From contig JAFEMH010002432.1 in the NCBI GenBank assembly GCA_022495995.1, positions 278,448-342,447 of the forward strand: a DNA stretch of 64,000 bases. Reading direction: 5' to 3'. The notes below the pieces were generated by a model. The model was not told where the DNA came from, did not search any database, and saw nothing but the letters and a program-made list of their open reading frames with translations. This DNA comes from Adenophora triphylla var. japonica. Lineage: Eukaryota > Streptophyta > Magnoliopsida > Asterales > Campanulaceae. Below are positions 23,498 to 34,455 of the stretch, piece after piece. A program made the translations under genes and the position numbers. Position 1 is the first letter of the stretch, and each line of letters opens with the position of its first letter.

Positions 23498-25255
23498 ATG
23501 GTGTCAGATGGACACACAACAAGCAAATCCACCGGAGACGAAGGTGGGCTCCCTCCCCCTCAGCAAGGCCAACAAGAAAACCCTAGACCACCCTCTCCAC
23601 CTAGGAACCCTAATTTAAGGGTTACCAGGTCACAAGGGGTGGTTGATGACACATGCCTTCAAACGGCAAGAAGAAGAGAGAAGAGACCCGCTCAGGAGAG
23701 GCAGCGACGTCCTCCACTGGAAAGGAGACCAGAGGTAGCTGTTGTACGTCATGTGGGGGGCCCATCCAATCCACATCTCGACAGAGCCGCTTTCCTCGTC
23801 GAGAGAGCAAATGCCCTTCAAGAATTCCTGCAAATCCAGAATGAACTCATCCAAATGGCCGCGCCCCAAGCCCCACAGGCGTCCCACCATACCGTCTCGT
23901 CGGGGAGGAGAAGGAACCGAAGGAGAGAAGGTCATCGAGAGGACTTCCCCACTGGAGATGAACGGGTAGTGCCCCAGATTGATCTTAGAGACCATATTAA
24001 TCAGCGTCGTAGTGAAGGAGCACCATCTCAGCACCGTCGAGATGAGGAGATAGAGCCTCGTAGAGTATTGGCAGTCGAAAATCCTGAAATGAATCAGAAC
24101 CAAGTTGTACGGGGTCATCTAATGTATCCTTCATTGAGAAATGAACGAGCACCAAGCTATAGGGAAAGAACCCGTACTCCCCCTCGTCGTGAACGAGATA
24201 TATCCAGATCTTACAGGCCAACTCCACCACCAAGCTACAAAGAGAGATCCATCTCCTGACGACCCGCTCCCACCGAGAGGTAACGGTCTGCTGCAGATTG
24301 CAGGGGCCTCGTCGAGATAGGATCCCCCCAGCCGGCCCAGCAGGAGAAGTCGATATGAGAGAATTCTTAAGACTCAAGCGTCAGGTGGAGGAGTTGACGA
24401 CCAAAAGAAACAAGGTGGATAGTGACGATTCGGAAGATGACGGTGGAACTATGAATCCGTTGGCACCGTGGATGCTAGAGACGGGACCTCCCGAACCAGG
24501 TTTTAAACTTTCTGATTTGAAACAATATGACGGCTCGACAAGCGCAATAGATCACATGCAACATCTTGAAGCTCAGATGTATGTGGTGGCTAGAGCCTCA
24601 GGACACGACGACGTTATGTGTAAGGCCCTTACAAGCACGCTAACTGACGCTGCTTTACGATGGTTTAGAGGCCTTCCTAAGGGGAGCATTGAGTCGTGGA
24701 AACAGATGAGGAAAAAGTTCTTGGGAAGATTTGCAACAGCAGGAGATCGTCGTAAGACTGTCAACGACCTCAGCAACATTTCGCAGGGGGCCAATGAAAG
24801 CTCTATGAGTTACTTCAAAAGATTTAAAAAGTTGGTGGATCAGATTGATGAAGATCTGACAGATAGGGAAATCATCAATTGTTTCAGGCATGGCATTGTT
24901 TCTTCCACTCTGGACTACGAGTTGCAAGTCCATCCAGCCAAATCCCGAAAGGACCTCTACGCCAAAGCATATGATGTAGCCGAGGCAGAGGAGAGAAAAT
25001 TACAAAGGGAAGGAAAGGCCGTCGACGATGGTGAGATGGCAAAGTCAAAAAAGGATAAGGCTGGAAGGAAAGGGAAAGGCAAGCAAGTGAAAGCTGAAAA
25101 GGTCCCAGAGTCGTACACTCCACTGACAGTATCAAGAGCTGAAATTTAAGCAATGTAGATTTTGGCCCGGCGCCAAAGATGAACCCCAATGGAAAGGGGA
25201 AGAAAAATATGAATAAATATTGTGAGTACCATCGGGATAAGGGACATGACTATTT
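23498..25255 (+). pseudogene. gag of a truncated Ty3/gypsy element
   Basis: The first part (23498-24259) is an Arg/Pro-rich basic region. After a stop and a frame change the capsid part runs at 24298-25149 with FKLSDLKQYDGSTSAIDHM, ALRWFRGLPKGSIESW and FLGRFATAGDRRKTVNDL, the retrotransposon-gag core. A stop at 25147 is followed in a nearby frame by KYCEYHRDKGHDY, the start of the zinc knuckle used by Tat-type gags. There homology ends and no protease or polymerase follows. Gag would form the cytoplasmic virus-like particle. This copy is dead by truncation. Confidence 0.8.
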
Positions 25256-25531
25256 GGTGAATATCCTTCTTTATCTCTAACAGGATAAAGTCTTATAGAA
25301 AATAGATATTTATTTTAGAATAATTTATTTTTGAAAAAGATAGTTATTATGGAAGGACATCTAAGAAAAGGAGAATAAGGAGGAGACAAGAAATTGGTGG
25401 ACGGATTCGTTTGAAATACTTTAGAAAATTTTACCAGAAAATGAAAGATAAAATAATGAAAAATATTGTTTTATAAAATAACAAAATTATTCTTAGCAAT
25501 AAATAAAAATCATTACACTTAAAAAAGAAGT

Positions 25532-25707
25532 ACTCCCTCCGTCCCTAAAAGATTGTCCTGTTGTACATTTTGCAATTATTAAGGAAGAGCTTCACCTTTT
25601 TGTACCTTAGTAGATTTGCATTAACATTCATGCCTAAGTTTAGAAATGGGACATACTTTTTAGGACAAGTCAAAATGGCAAATGGGACACAAATGAGACG
25701 GAGGGAG
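25532..25707. mobile_element. Stowaway MITE (176 bp)
   Basis: The ends are CTCCCTCCGTCCCTAAAAG and GAGACGGAGGGAG with flanking TA. It sits between the truncated gag and the Tat element. Confidence 0.9.
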
Positions 25708-25759
25708 TATTGTATATGCATGCCTTGTGAAGTTTGACTGATATCATAGTAAACAAAAC

Positions 25760-26528
25760 TGAAGTGGTCATGGGATAAAGATTGGGCTTGAACAGTACAA
25801 TGGGTATAATGGGCTTAGTGGCCAAATTATTTAGAATGGGTCATGCATGCTACTAAGGGTAAGTAACAGTGAGTTAATTGATAAGTCGTATTTTCCTTTA
25901 AAATGGTAAGGTTTGCGGGATGCGACAAGAGCGGGGGAGCAAGGGTAGGCGACATGCGGGAAGTGTCCACGTTGAGAAATGATCTAATGATTTTAGCCTT
26001 CTGGCGACAAGTTTAGGTATTAGATTAAGTGACTATATTTGCTTTTTTCCTTGGGAAGGATTGTCGCCGGGCGACAACTGTGACTAGTAGATAATGAGAG
26101 ATTGTGATGTTGCCACGTGGACATCCCCCATGATGGTCAACATTGTAACATGATGGGGTGGGCAGTACTTTCATACCAAATTTGAGAGTAGTTGACCCAG
26201 AAGGCCTGGGGGATTGACACGTGGCATTCAGGGGCATGGCCTACTTTTTGACATAGTATAAGAATGTGAATGCTGAATTATTATGTAAGTTCCACTCTCT
26301 CTCTAAGCCCTCTCTCTCTACTTTTCTCCATTAAAATTCTCTTCATTTCCATAACAAAGACTGATTCTCACGCCGGAGGGGTTTTACCGGAGCCACCCCC
26401 GGTTTAGTTCACTTTGTCTACTTGTGTGTAGGGATCAAGTTCAACCATCCCAAGGAGTTCAGCCGGAGTATCCTCCTTTGTAGCTGTGGGTCCAGCTCCT
26501 GTGCAACACTTTTTCCTGTGTTGCATCA
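25760..26528 (+). repeat. 5-prime LTR of the Tat element
   Basis: Begins TGAAGTGG and ends TTGCATCA. It contains a perfect 17-bp palindrome TTGTCGCCGGGCGACAA at 26061-26077 with further GCGACA words upstream, and a TATA-like GTATAAG near 26256. Confidence 0.92.
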
Positions 26529-26530
26529 GC

Positions 26531-26548
26531 TGGTTTCGTTGTCGGGAC
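26531..26548 (+). other. Primer-binding site of the Tat element
   Basis: TGGTTTCGTTGTCGGGAC starts two bases after the 5-prime LTR. The tRNA that would prime minus-strand synthesis was not assigned. Confidence 0.65.
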
Positions 26549-26950
26549 CTGAATGTGCTTCGTGGGGTGGTTTGGTGGAGTTTGGAGGTTGATGGTGGTT
26601 GCCGGTGGTGGGTGTGAAGGTGGCAAACAGTGACCGTTTTCTGGTGGAGCCCAGAAGATCTCTGTTGTCAGCTTTGCTGAAAAAGTAAATGCTACTGGCG
26701 TGAAGATCAAGAGGGATTCCCAGGTTGTACCTGTCAGAGGTCGGTTTATGGACTGTTGTTGACTTTATTTTATGGTGTCATAAAGTTGTCCTTGGCTGTA
26801 AATGCTGGTGGCCAATTAATGTATAGTGTAAAGGTGTTTGATGGTCAGAAAAGTGACTTGTAAAGTTGTCAGAATTGTTGATTTATTGTGAAAAGGTGTT
26901 GGTTAGCTTAAAGTGTTTGTCAAAAGTATCCATTCGTTTGTTAGTAAGTT

Positions 26951-29023
26951 ATGGTGATGGGGCAAGATAAGGCTACCCCTTCCAAAGCAGCTCAGAACTT
27001 AACGTTGGCAACCCCCAATGCTAAGGAAGCTCGTGCCGGGGCGGGATCTGATAGAGAGGTGGAAGTACATATGTCGGAGACTAATTCTAGCATCAGGCGG
27101 GTTAGGGAGCAGGAGGAAAGAGTGAGAATTGAGAAAGCCAAGGCAGTAGATGAAGGGCAAGTTCCCGCAAAGTCAAAGGATGCAGAAGTGAGGGAAAAGA
27201 TTGAAAGGTTGAGGGCGGATAATGAGGCGTGGATACGAGTTCTCGCCAATAATCAACAGCTGAAGGAGTTAAATGTGGAGCCTTCCCACATTCCTGAGGA
27301 GTTATTGGATGGGCAAGCGGGAATGGCCCATGCCGGCGGGCAAGACCGAGAGGTCAGTGCTAGTGTGGCTGATAGGCCAAGGCGGGCGAGGGATATGCCG
27401 CCACCCAGAGAAGCGGCCGGAGATCGTAGGCGGGATGATGGTTTAGGAGCCAGAAGGAAGAAGAGAAAGAAAATATACCATAAGTCGGTCAATTCCAGAG
27501 ATCAATCTTATTACTTTGAATATGATAGTAATGAATCTAGTGGCTCAACGCACGACGAGGAGTATGTTCCCTGTAAAGACCGGCATACTGGGGAGAGATC
27601 TCAGTTATTGCGACATCATGACGCAAGGCATCACCGTGAGAAATCACCATGGGATAGGGAGCGGAGGCGACAAGAGAGGAAGGATAGAGAGTATGAGAAA
27701 GAAAGGGAACGGAGGGCCGCAGAGGCGGTAAGGGCGGCTGAGGCCGAGAAGCTTGCTGAAGCCTTGAAAGTCGTAGAATTGGCCAGGGCTATTGAAATGG
27801 AGAAAGCTAAGAAGGAAGAGAAGGAAAAATGGAAAAATGAGATGGCAGAAATGGCCAAGAAAATAAAGGAGTTAGAGGCGGGAACAAAGAAAGTTAGCGA
27901 GAAGAAACCTTTTTTGGCTCCATTTATTCAGAGCATCAAAGGTGTTGCCCGAGATCCAGGCTTCCGCGTGCCAACTTTGTCAAGTTACTCCGGAAAGACT
28001 AGAGCGATAACCCATGTTGGAGGATTTGAAGCGACAATGTCGCTGTTGACTGAGAATGAGGCAGTTCTATGTCGAGCCTTGGTGAGCACTTTGGCGGATC
28101 ATGCCTTGGAGTGGTTCTTGGTGCAGCCTGAAGACTCTATAACTGGGTATCAAGATTTCAGGGAGAAGTTTTTAGCGAGATTCAGTGCGTCGGGATCACA
28201 GCCGGTACAAAAAACAGAGTTGTGCAGCCTCATGCAAAAGGATGGAGAGGGGATTGCGACTTTCACAGATAGGTTCATGGGAGTGGCAAATCAAGTCGCC
28301 GATATCAGCCAAGGCGAGATAATTATGTTGTATAATACCAGTTTGCAGCCAGGTCCCTTTAAGCAGGATCTAGGAATGAGGTTGCCAAAAACTACGGGGG
28401 AATTGTATGAAAGAGTCAGGGGATTTTGCAGTGGAGCCAGAGTCAAGGCTAAGGTGACTCAGGTGACGAATTCGGCGACCAAGAAAGTAATAGGAGAGAG
28501 GGTTGAAGTAATGCGAGATGATAGGAGAGGATCTGGCGGCAATAAGGGGGCAAGTCAAGTGGGAGGAAGTGGAAGTCGCGGAGATGGACGTTCGGGGGGT
28601 CAGAGAGACTATAAGCCAAAGACAGCCATTAAGTTTAGCCAATTGAACACTCCTATTAGCGAGATTATGAAGAAAGTGAACTTGCCCGAGCCTTTTCCCA
28701 TTACACCAGGAACTGATGCGGCTAAAGACCAGAATAGTTACTGCGAGTTTCACAAGGAAAAGGGGCACAAAACTGATGATTGTTATAATTTGAGGAGATT
28801 GATTCAGGGGAGGATTGATAGGGGTTTCCTACAGGAATATTTGGAGGAAAATGTGGGGCGAGATGATCAACGGAGGCCGGAGAGAAATTTGGTTGATGTC
28901 ATCCATGATCCATTGCCCAGTGTATCCCAATTGAATAATCAAATTATGACTTTGACGCATATGTTTGATGTTCCTCAGTTTCCAGCCAGCCAAGATAGAG
29001 TTATCAGTTTCTCCAGGCGATAA
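26951..29023 (+). CDS. gag: Tat element Gag (690 residues)
   Basis: A basic N-terminal region with several Arg/Asp-rich stretches leads into a long charged coiled coil (about residues 240-315, rich in AEA, EKAKKEEKEKWK). The capsid core follows with ALEWFLVQPEDSI and FLARFSASGSQPVQKTEL. A glycine/arginine-rich linker precedes the Tat-style zinc knuckle YCEFHKEKGHKTDDC near residue 595. Gag would assemble the particle that packages the RNA. The frame ends with TAA at 29021, directly followed in the same frame by the protease, so the two would need readthrough or the stop is a mutation. The first ATG lies 420 bases after the LTR. Confidence 0.85.
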   Translation: MVMGQDKATPSKAAQNLTLATPNAKEARAGAGSDREVEVHMSETNSSIRRVREQEERVRIEKAKAVDEGQVPAKSKDAEVREKIERLRADNEAWIRVLANNQQLKELNVEPSHIPEELLDGQAGMAHAGGQDREVSASVADRPRRARDMPPPREAAGDRRRDDGLGARRKKRKKIYHKSVNSRDQSYYFEYDSNESSGSTHDEEYVPCKDRHTGERSQLLRHHDARHHREKSPWDRERRRQERKDREYEKERERRAAEAVRAAEAEKLAEALKVVELARAIEMEKAKKEEKEKWKNEMAEMAKKIKELEAGTKKVSEKKPFLAPFIQSIKGVARDPGFRVPTLSSYSGKTRAITHVGGFEATMSLLTENEAVLCRALVSTLADHALEWFLVQPEDSITGYQDFREKFLARFSASGSQPVQKTELCSLMQKDGEGIATFTDRFMGVANQVADISQGEIIMLYNTSLQPGPFKQDLGMRLPKTTGELYERVRGFCSGARVKAKVTQVTNSATKKVIGERVEVMRDDRRGSGGNKGASQVGGSGSRGDGRSGGQRDYKPKTAIKFSQLNTPISEIMKKVNLPEPFPITPGTDAAKDQNSYCEFHKEKGHKTDDCYNLRRLIQGRIDRGFLQEYLEENVGRDDQRRPERNLVDVIHDPLPSVSQLNNQIMTLTHMFDVPQFPASQDRVISFSRR

Positions 29024-30244
29024 TTGGCTGTTACCAAGAGCCATGGGAGTCAGCCAATTATCATCACGATGTATCCAGGCAATAATATTGTGCAGCGAGT
29101 TATGGTGGACTCTGGAGCGAGTAGGAATGTGCTTTATTATGATGCCTTTAAGAGGATGAATTATACGGAGGCTAATTTGGTGCCTCATAAGGGATACCTT
29201 GAGGGTTTTACCAATCATTCAGTAAAGGTCAAGGGTACCATCATGTTGGATGTTGAGATTGGCGAAGGAAAATTGGCGAGATGTGAGAATGTAGAGTTCG
29301 TGGTGATAGATCTCGTGCCCCCTTACAACGCTATAGTGGGAATCCCGTTCATGTTAAGTTTTGAGATGGTTCTGTCAATTCCCCACCAAAGGGTGAAATA
29401 TCCCACCTCCAATGGGATAGGCTATCTGAAGAGTGAGGCGGTCACAGTAGTAAGAAAGCAAAAGGAAATGCTGAAAGCTAAGACGGAGAGTACAATCTCT
29501 ATGACTACCAAAGTTGAATCCAGTCAACTGAAGATAAACATGGTCAAGATTGTAGAGGTGGAAAGTGGTGATTCTGATTGGGTCATAACAGACAGTATGA
29601 GAAATGAAACAACTATGGTAGTGTCGGCGACAAAACGAGTTTCAGAGTCGGCGGTATGGGAATTCGGGGAAAAGCGGGAAGAGAACGCGATGAGTAAGCA
29701 GGAGTCTGACTCTGAAGCTCAGCGAGAATATGTACACGAGGTGGCGATGTGGCGGGAATTTGATACTGACATGGCCAGGCGAGATGAGGCTGACGAAGGG
29801 AATTACTTGGCAATGGAGATGGTGAATGTGGCACCCCGCCTAAGTTATGCCAGGATTGTGAGGATGGTACGCATGGATGAGCCAAGGATTGAGGAGATTG
29901 TTGAGGGAAATGTGGAAGTGCCTGTGAATGAGTCTGATGATGATTGTGAAGCGATTGAGGTGGAAGATGCCCAAGGGCGGCCTACTGGGAATACCTTTGT
30001 TGATCCCAGGAAGCCGGTTGTCGCCAAAACGAGGAAAAGAAAAAGAATAGAAGTGGAGACCCTACAAGTGCGGGATGAGCCAGATATTCAGGCGGGAGAA
30101 GAATTGGAGGAAGTAGAAATCAATTGTTATTTCCCAGAGCAGAAAATAAAGATTGGCAAACAATTGTCGCGGGATGAACGGGAGTGCTTAATTGAATTTT
30201 TGAAGGAAAATTTGGATTTTTTGCCTGGAGGCCCGAAGATATGA
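29024..30244 (+). CDS. pro: Tat element aspartic protease region
   Basis: It continues in the gag frame immediately after the gag stop and has no ATG at its start. The retropepsin core has VMVDSGASRNVLYYDAF and later VPPYNAIVGIPFML. The next 250 residues are an acidic, low-complexity linker. The enzyme would cut the polyprotein. The frame runs out at a TGA at 30242. A run of six T at about 30218 appears to be one base short relative to the expected continuation into RT, so RT lies in another frame. Confidence 0.82.
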   Translation: MAVTKSHGSQPIIITMYPGNNIVQRVMVDSGASRNVLYYDAFKRMNYTEANLVPHKGYLEGFTNHSVKVKGTIMLDVEIGEGKLARCENVEFVVIDLVPPYNAIVGIPFMLSFEMVLSIPHQRVKYPTSNGIGYLKSEAVTVVRKQKEMLKAKTESTISMTTKVESSQLKINMVKIVEVESGDSDWVITDSMRNETTMVVSATKRVSESAVWEFGEKREENAMSKQESDSEAQREYVHEVAMWREFDTDMARRDEADEGNYLAMEMVNVAPRLSYARIVRMVRMDEPRIEEIVEGNVEVPVNESDDDCEAIEVEDAQGRPTGNTFVDPRKPVVAKTRKRKRIEVETLQVRDEPDIQAGEELEEVEINCYFPEQKIKIGKQLSRDERECLIEFLKENLDFLPGGPKI

Positions 30245-32049
30245 GGGGAATTGATGAGAATGTAGCCTTGCATTGTTTGAACGCTGATCCTAATATAGAG
30301 CCATTTAAGCAGAAGGTGAGGCATTTGTCGCCAGAAAAAGAGCGGGCTGTGATGGAGGAAGTGGAGAAGCTGCTGAAGGCGGGAATAATTGAGAAGATTC
30401 AATACCCAGTCTGGTTGGCTTGTCCGGTGATGGTGTTGAAGTCAAACAAAAAGTGGAGGATGTGTATCGATTTCACTGATTTGAATACGGCATGTCCCAA
30501 GGATTGCTATCCTTTGCCCAAGATTGATAAGTTGGTGGACTCCATTGCTGGTCACAAGGTGTTCAGCTTTATTGATGCTTATTCGGGATATCACCAGATC
30601 AAGATGGCGGAGGAGGATAAGGTGAATACTGCGTTTAGGACCCCTATGGGAAATTTCTGTTACAAAATGATGCCATTTGGCTTGTAGAATGCGGGGGCGA
30701 CATATCAGAGGATGGTAAATGAGGTTTTTAAATCACAAATTGGGCGGAATATGGAAGCATACATTGATGATATGGTGATCAAGTCTAAGGAGAACAATCA
30801 TGTGCTAGATCTGGTCGAAACTTTTGAGAGCTTGAGGAGGAATTCCATGAAGTTGAATTCTAGTAAGTGCACATTTGGCGTAACAGCGGGAAAATTTCTG
30901 GGATTTTGGGTGAACAGACGCGGGATTGAGGCCAACCCCGAAAAAATTCAGGCGTTGTTAGACATGTCGCCACCGAAATATATCCGCGAGATTCAGCGGC
31001 TGAATGGGAGGATCATTGCGTTGGGAAGGTTTATTTCGAAGTCGGCGGAGAGGTGTTTGCCGTTTTTCAAGGTTTTGAAGGGTGGGAAGAAGTTTGAGTG
31101 GAGCGAGAAATGTGGTGTAGCTTTTGAAGAAATGAAAACTTATTTGGGGAAACCACCATTATTGAGTAGTCCTATGGAGGGGGAAGAGTTGTTTGTTTAT
31201 TTAGCAGCCTCTGACTATGCAGTTGCTGCCGTGTTGGTGAGGGAAGATGGAGGCATTCAAAAGCCTGTGTATTACGTTTCTAAGGCTTTGAGCGAGGTTG
31301 AGGCGAGATATTTTAATGCCGAGAAGTTGTCTTATGCGTTGGTGGTGGCAGCAATGAAGTTGAGGGCTTATTTTGTCGCTCATACAATCATTGTTTTAAC
31401 TGATGCCCCTTTAAGAAAGATCTTGCAGCAGCCAGATTCAGCGGGAAGGTTGCTGAAGTGGTCAATTGAGCTGGCGGAGTTTGACATTAGATACGAATCC
31501 CGCCGAGCTATTAAGGCGCAGGCATTGGCAGATTTCATTGCTGAGACCTCATTTACTAAGTCTCAGGAGAAAGTGGTGGAGGAGCGCGAGAAGAGGAAGG
31601 CGAAAAAGCGGGCTGTGCCAAGCTTGATTGAAGAGAAGGAGAGGCCGGCAGATTATTGGATCCTACATGTAGATGGTTCGTTCGTGAAGGACAGAGGAGG
31701 AGCGGGAATGGTGTTGATGTCACCAGATGCGGAATGCGAGTATAAGAGGGCATTTAGGTTCAAGTTCCCAGTATCCAACAATCAGGCAGAGTATGAGGCA
31801 TTGGTGGCGGGAATTGAATTTGCCCGTGAAATTGGGATAAAGAAGATTGTGATTCATTCTGACTCTCAGCTCATTGTGAACCAAGTGCGGGGCGAGTATG
31901 GGGTGGTAAATTCATTTCTGATAAAATATTGTAACCTGGCGAGAAGCATTTTGAGCAGTTTTGAGTTTTGGGAACTTGTGCAAATTGATAGGGCAGAAAA
32001 TTCAAAGGCTGATGCATTGAGTAGATCGGCAGGAAGTGAGGCAAACTAG
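30241..32049 (+). pseudogene. pol: Tat element reverse transcriptase and dual RNase H
   Basis: RT starts in the frame of MRGIDENVALH and shows WRMCIDFTDLNTACPKD, FSFIDAYSGYHQIKM, a premature TAG at 30685 just after the MPFGL motif, then AYIDDMVIKS with the catalytic Asp pair. The usual RNase H follows (LAASDYAVAAVLVRE, ALSEVEARYFNAEK, LTDAPLRKIL). After a basic linker comes a second, archaeal-type RNase H with HVDGSFVKDRGGAG, NQAEYEALVAG and IHSDSQLIV, the mark of the Tat lineage. A second TAG at 32047 stops the frame before integrase. No frameshift is seen inside this span. Confidence 0.88.
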
Positions 32050-33369
32050 GTCGCTGATGAGCCCCTTGTGGAGTATGTGGATATGCCGACCATTGACAGG
32101 CCCATGATCATGGAGATTGGTGAAACAGAGAAGAATTGGGTGACAGAGATGAAATATTTTTTGGACAAGGGTGAAATGCCGCCTGATGAAGAAAAGGCTA
32201 AGCTAGTGAAGGTGACTTCTCCGCGATTTACAATACAGGATGGGATCTTATATAGAAGATCTTTCTCAAAGCCATTAATGAGGTGTGTGGAACCGGGAAT
32301 GGTGGCGAAGGTTTTGTTTGAGATCCATGAAGGTGTTTGTGGTGGCCATCCAGGAGCGAGATCCCTGGCGGAGAAGGTTTTGTTCCATGGTTATTATTGG
32401 CCAAGTTTGAGGAAGGATGCGGAATAATATGTGCGAAAATGCGAAAAGTGTCAGAGATTTGGGAATATCCCGCGGTAACCCGCCACTGAACAGACGCCAA
32501 TTGTCGCGACTTGGCCCTTTGATATGTGGGGCATCGACTTGATTGGGCCATTCCCAAAGGCCAAGGGAGGGTGCCAACATGTGGTTGTCGCCGTTGATTA
32601 CTTTACAAAATGGACGGAAGCGAAAGCCTTGGTGACAATAAGTGAGGATAATGTGATCAAGTTTGTCCAAGAAAACATTTGGTGTAGATATGGGTTGCCC
32701 AGGGCCATTATCTCTGATCATGGAACACAATTCGGGAAGAAATTTGCAGCGGAGTGCAAGAGGATGAATGTGAAACATTGGATGTCGGCAGTGTATAGGC
32801 CGCAGTGCAACGGGCAGGCTGAGGCGGCAAATAAACAGATTATTGCCGCACTGCGCAAGAATTTGGAAGGAAGAGGCGGGGCGTGGTTAGAAGAGTTGCC
32901 AACAGCATTATGGTACATCAGGACCACAATAAAGGGCTCAATGGGAGAAACAGCGTTTGCTTTGACTTATGGATCTGAGGCCATGGCGCCAGCCGAGATG
33001 GCTCTGCCGACATACCGGGTAACGTACTACGATGAGGTGAGAAACGGACAGCGGCAATGCAACGATCTTGATTTGGTTGATGAGAGAAGGCTTCAAGCGA
33101 GAATGAGGATGGTAAATTATAAGCAAAGGATGAAGGCTCAACACGACAAGCGGGTAAACAAGAGGTCTTTCAATGTGGGTGACTGGGTGCTGAGAAGTGC
33201 TGAAGCTACGGGACCTAAGCCGGGATTCACCAAGTTGAATGAAAAATGGGAGGGGCCGTTTCAGGTATCCAAAGTTATCCGGGAAGGGACGTATCAGTTA
33301 AGGAAGCAGGACGGCGAAGTATTGAAGAATGCTTGGAGTGTCGATCATCTGAAGCGTTTTTATCAATGA
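32050..33369 (+). pseudogene. int: Tat element integrase
   Basis: This continues the RT frame. The His/Cys zinc domain (HEGVCGGHPGARSLAEK, then CEKCQRF) is broken by TAA at 32425 and followed by another TAA at 32476. The DDE core is open from 32524 with WGIDLIGPFP, IISDHGTQFG and QAEAANKQI, carrying all three catalytic acids. The C-terminal part FNVGDWVLRSAEATGPKPGF resembles the usual integrase tail and it ends at 33369. Integrase would insert the cDNA and make the 5-bp duplication seen at this locus. Confidence 0.88.
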
Positions 33370-33771
33370 AGTTGTCGCGAGTTTTTGTGGTTATATCTTT
33401 TGATTTTTGCTCTAGATAACAAAAGTTATGTAAATTTTCTTGTGAGTCATGTATTTTGTTAACCTCACATTGACGAAAAAGTTATGTAGAATTTGTCATT
33501 CTAGAATGATGTAACTTATGAATATGGTGGAGGAAGGATGGCAAGAATTACTCTGCGACATATTTTACTATGATTGACAATTTTATAACAAATATGACAA
33601 GTTTATTGTTTTGTGTTTCATAAAGCAGTGAATAGAGGAGAGAGATTTCGGGAGGCGAAAAGTGATCGAGAAAACGACCATTGGAGTTGATAAAGAAAGT
33701 AGACAAAGGGAGAGGCCATTGAGGCATGATGATAAAGGCGAGAATTAATTGTCACGCACACTTGGGAAAAT

Positions 33772-33923
33772 GGATGCGGCGTCTTGGTTAGAGACCAAGG
33801 CGCCAAGTGGATGCGGGGTCTTGGTTAGAGACCAAGGCGCCAAGTGGATATGGTAACCTGGGGAGAGACCCAGGCACCAAACCTTGCGACCTGGGGAGAG
33901 ACCCAGGCGACAAGTGGATATGG
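33772..33923. repeat. Minisatellite of hairpin-forming units in the Tat 3-prime region
   Basis: Four units of about 37 bases, such as GTCTTGGTTAGAGACCAAGG then CGCCAAGTGGATGCGG. Each core is a small palindrome: CTTGGT-TAGAG-ACCAAG in two units, CCTGGG-GAGAG-ACCCAGG in the other two. Confidence 0.85.
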
Positions 33924-34455
33924 TGGTTGTCGCTTAGGCGAAAAAAGCAAGGTTATGCTTGTTGCCGCAGAGGCGGAATAAACAAGTTAAAGAGATATGT
34001 ATACAATGCATCTAAGATTGCCACATAACTTGAGTGGCGAGAATCTTTACTAGGGAGTGAGGCTGCCTAAAGACAAGCCTCACTTTTTTGAAGGGAGTAG
34101 TATGTATATAGAGATAAGATGGAGGGATGCAATCTTCGATGAACTATCGAAGCAAAATCCTCGCTTATCAAAAGAAAGGCATGCGGCAATAAAAAGTTGT
34201 GATGAATAAGTAAAGATTTAAGACAAGTCATAAGAAATAAAGCATTAGACAAAAGGTCGCAACAGAGCGACAAGAAGATAATTACAAATTGTTGGGCACG
34301 AAGACCCACCATTGAAACTAAAGTAATTTGTTTGCGACAAAACAGGGTTGCGAGAAATAAAAGACGAAATTAAAATGCAGAAAATAAATATTGTTTGTTA
34401 CAAACCAAGAGAAAATTAAAAGTTTGGCGGCAATCAAAAATTACAAAAGAAAAGT

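Noticed and set aside
30685..32478. The four pol stops as a C-to-T (methylation decay) signature
   Set aside because: At least two could come from Lys or Glu codons rather than Gln, so the substitution type cannot be decided without sister copies.
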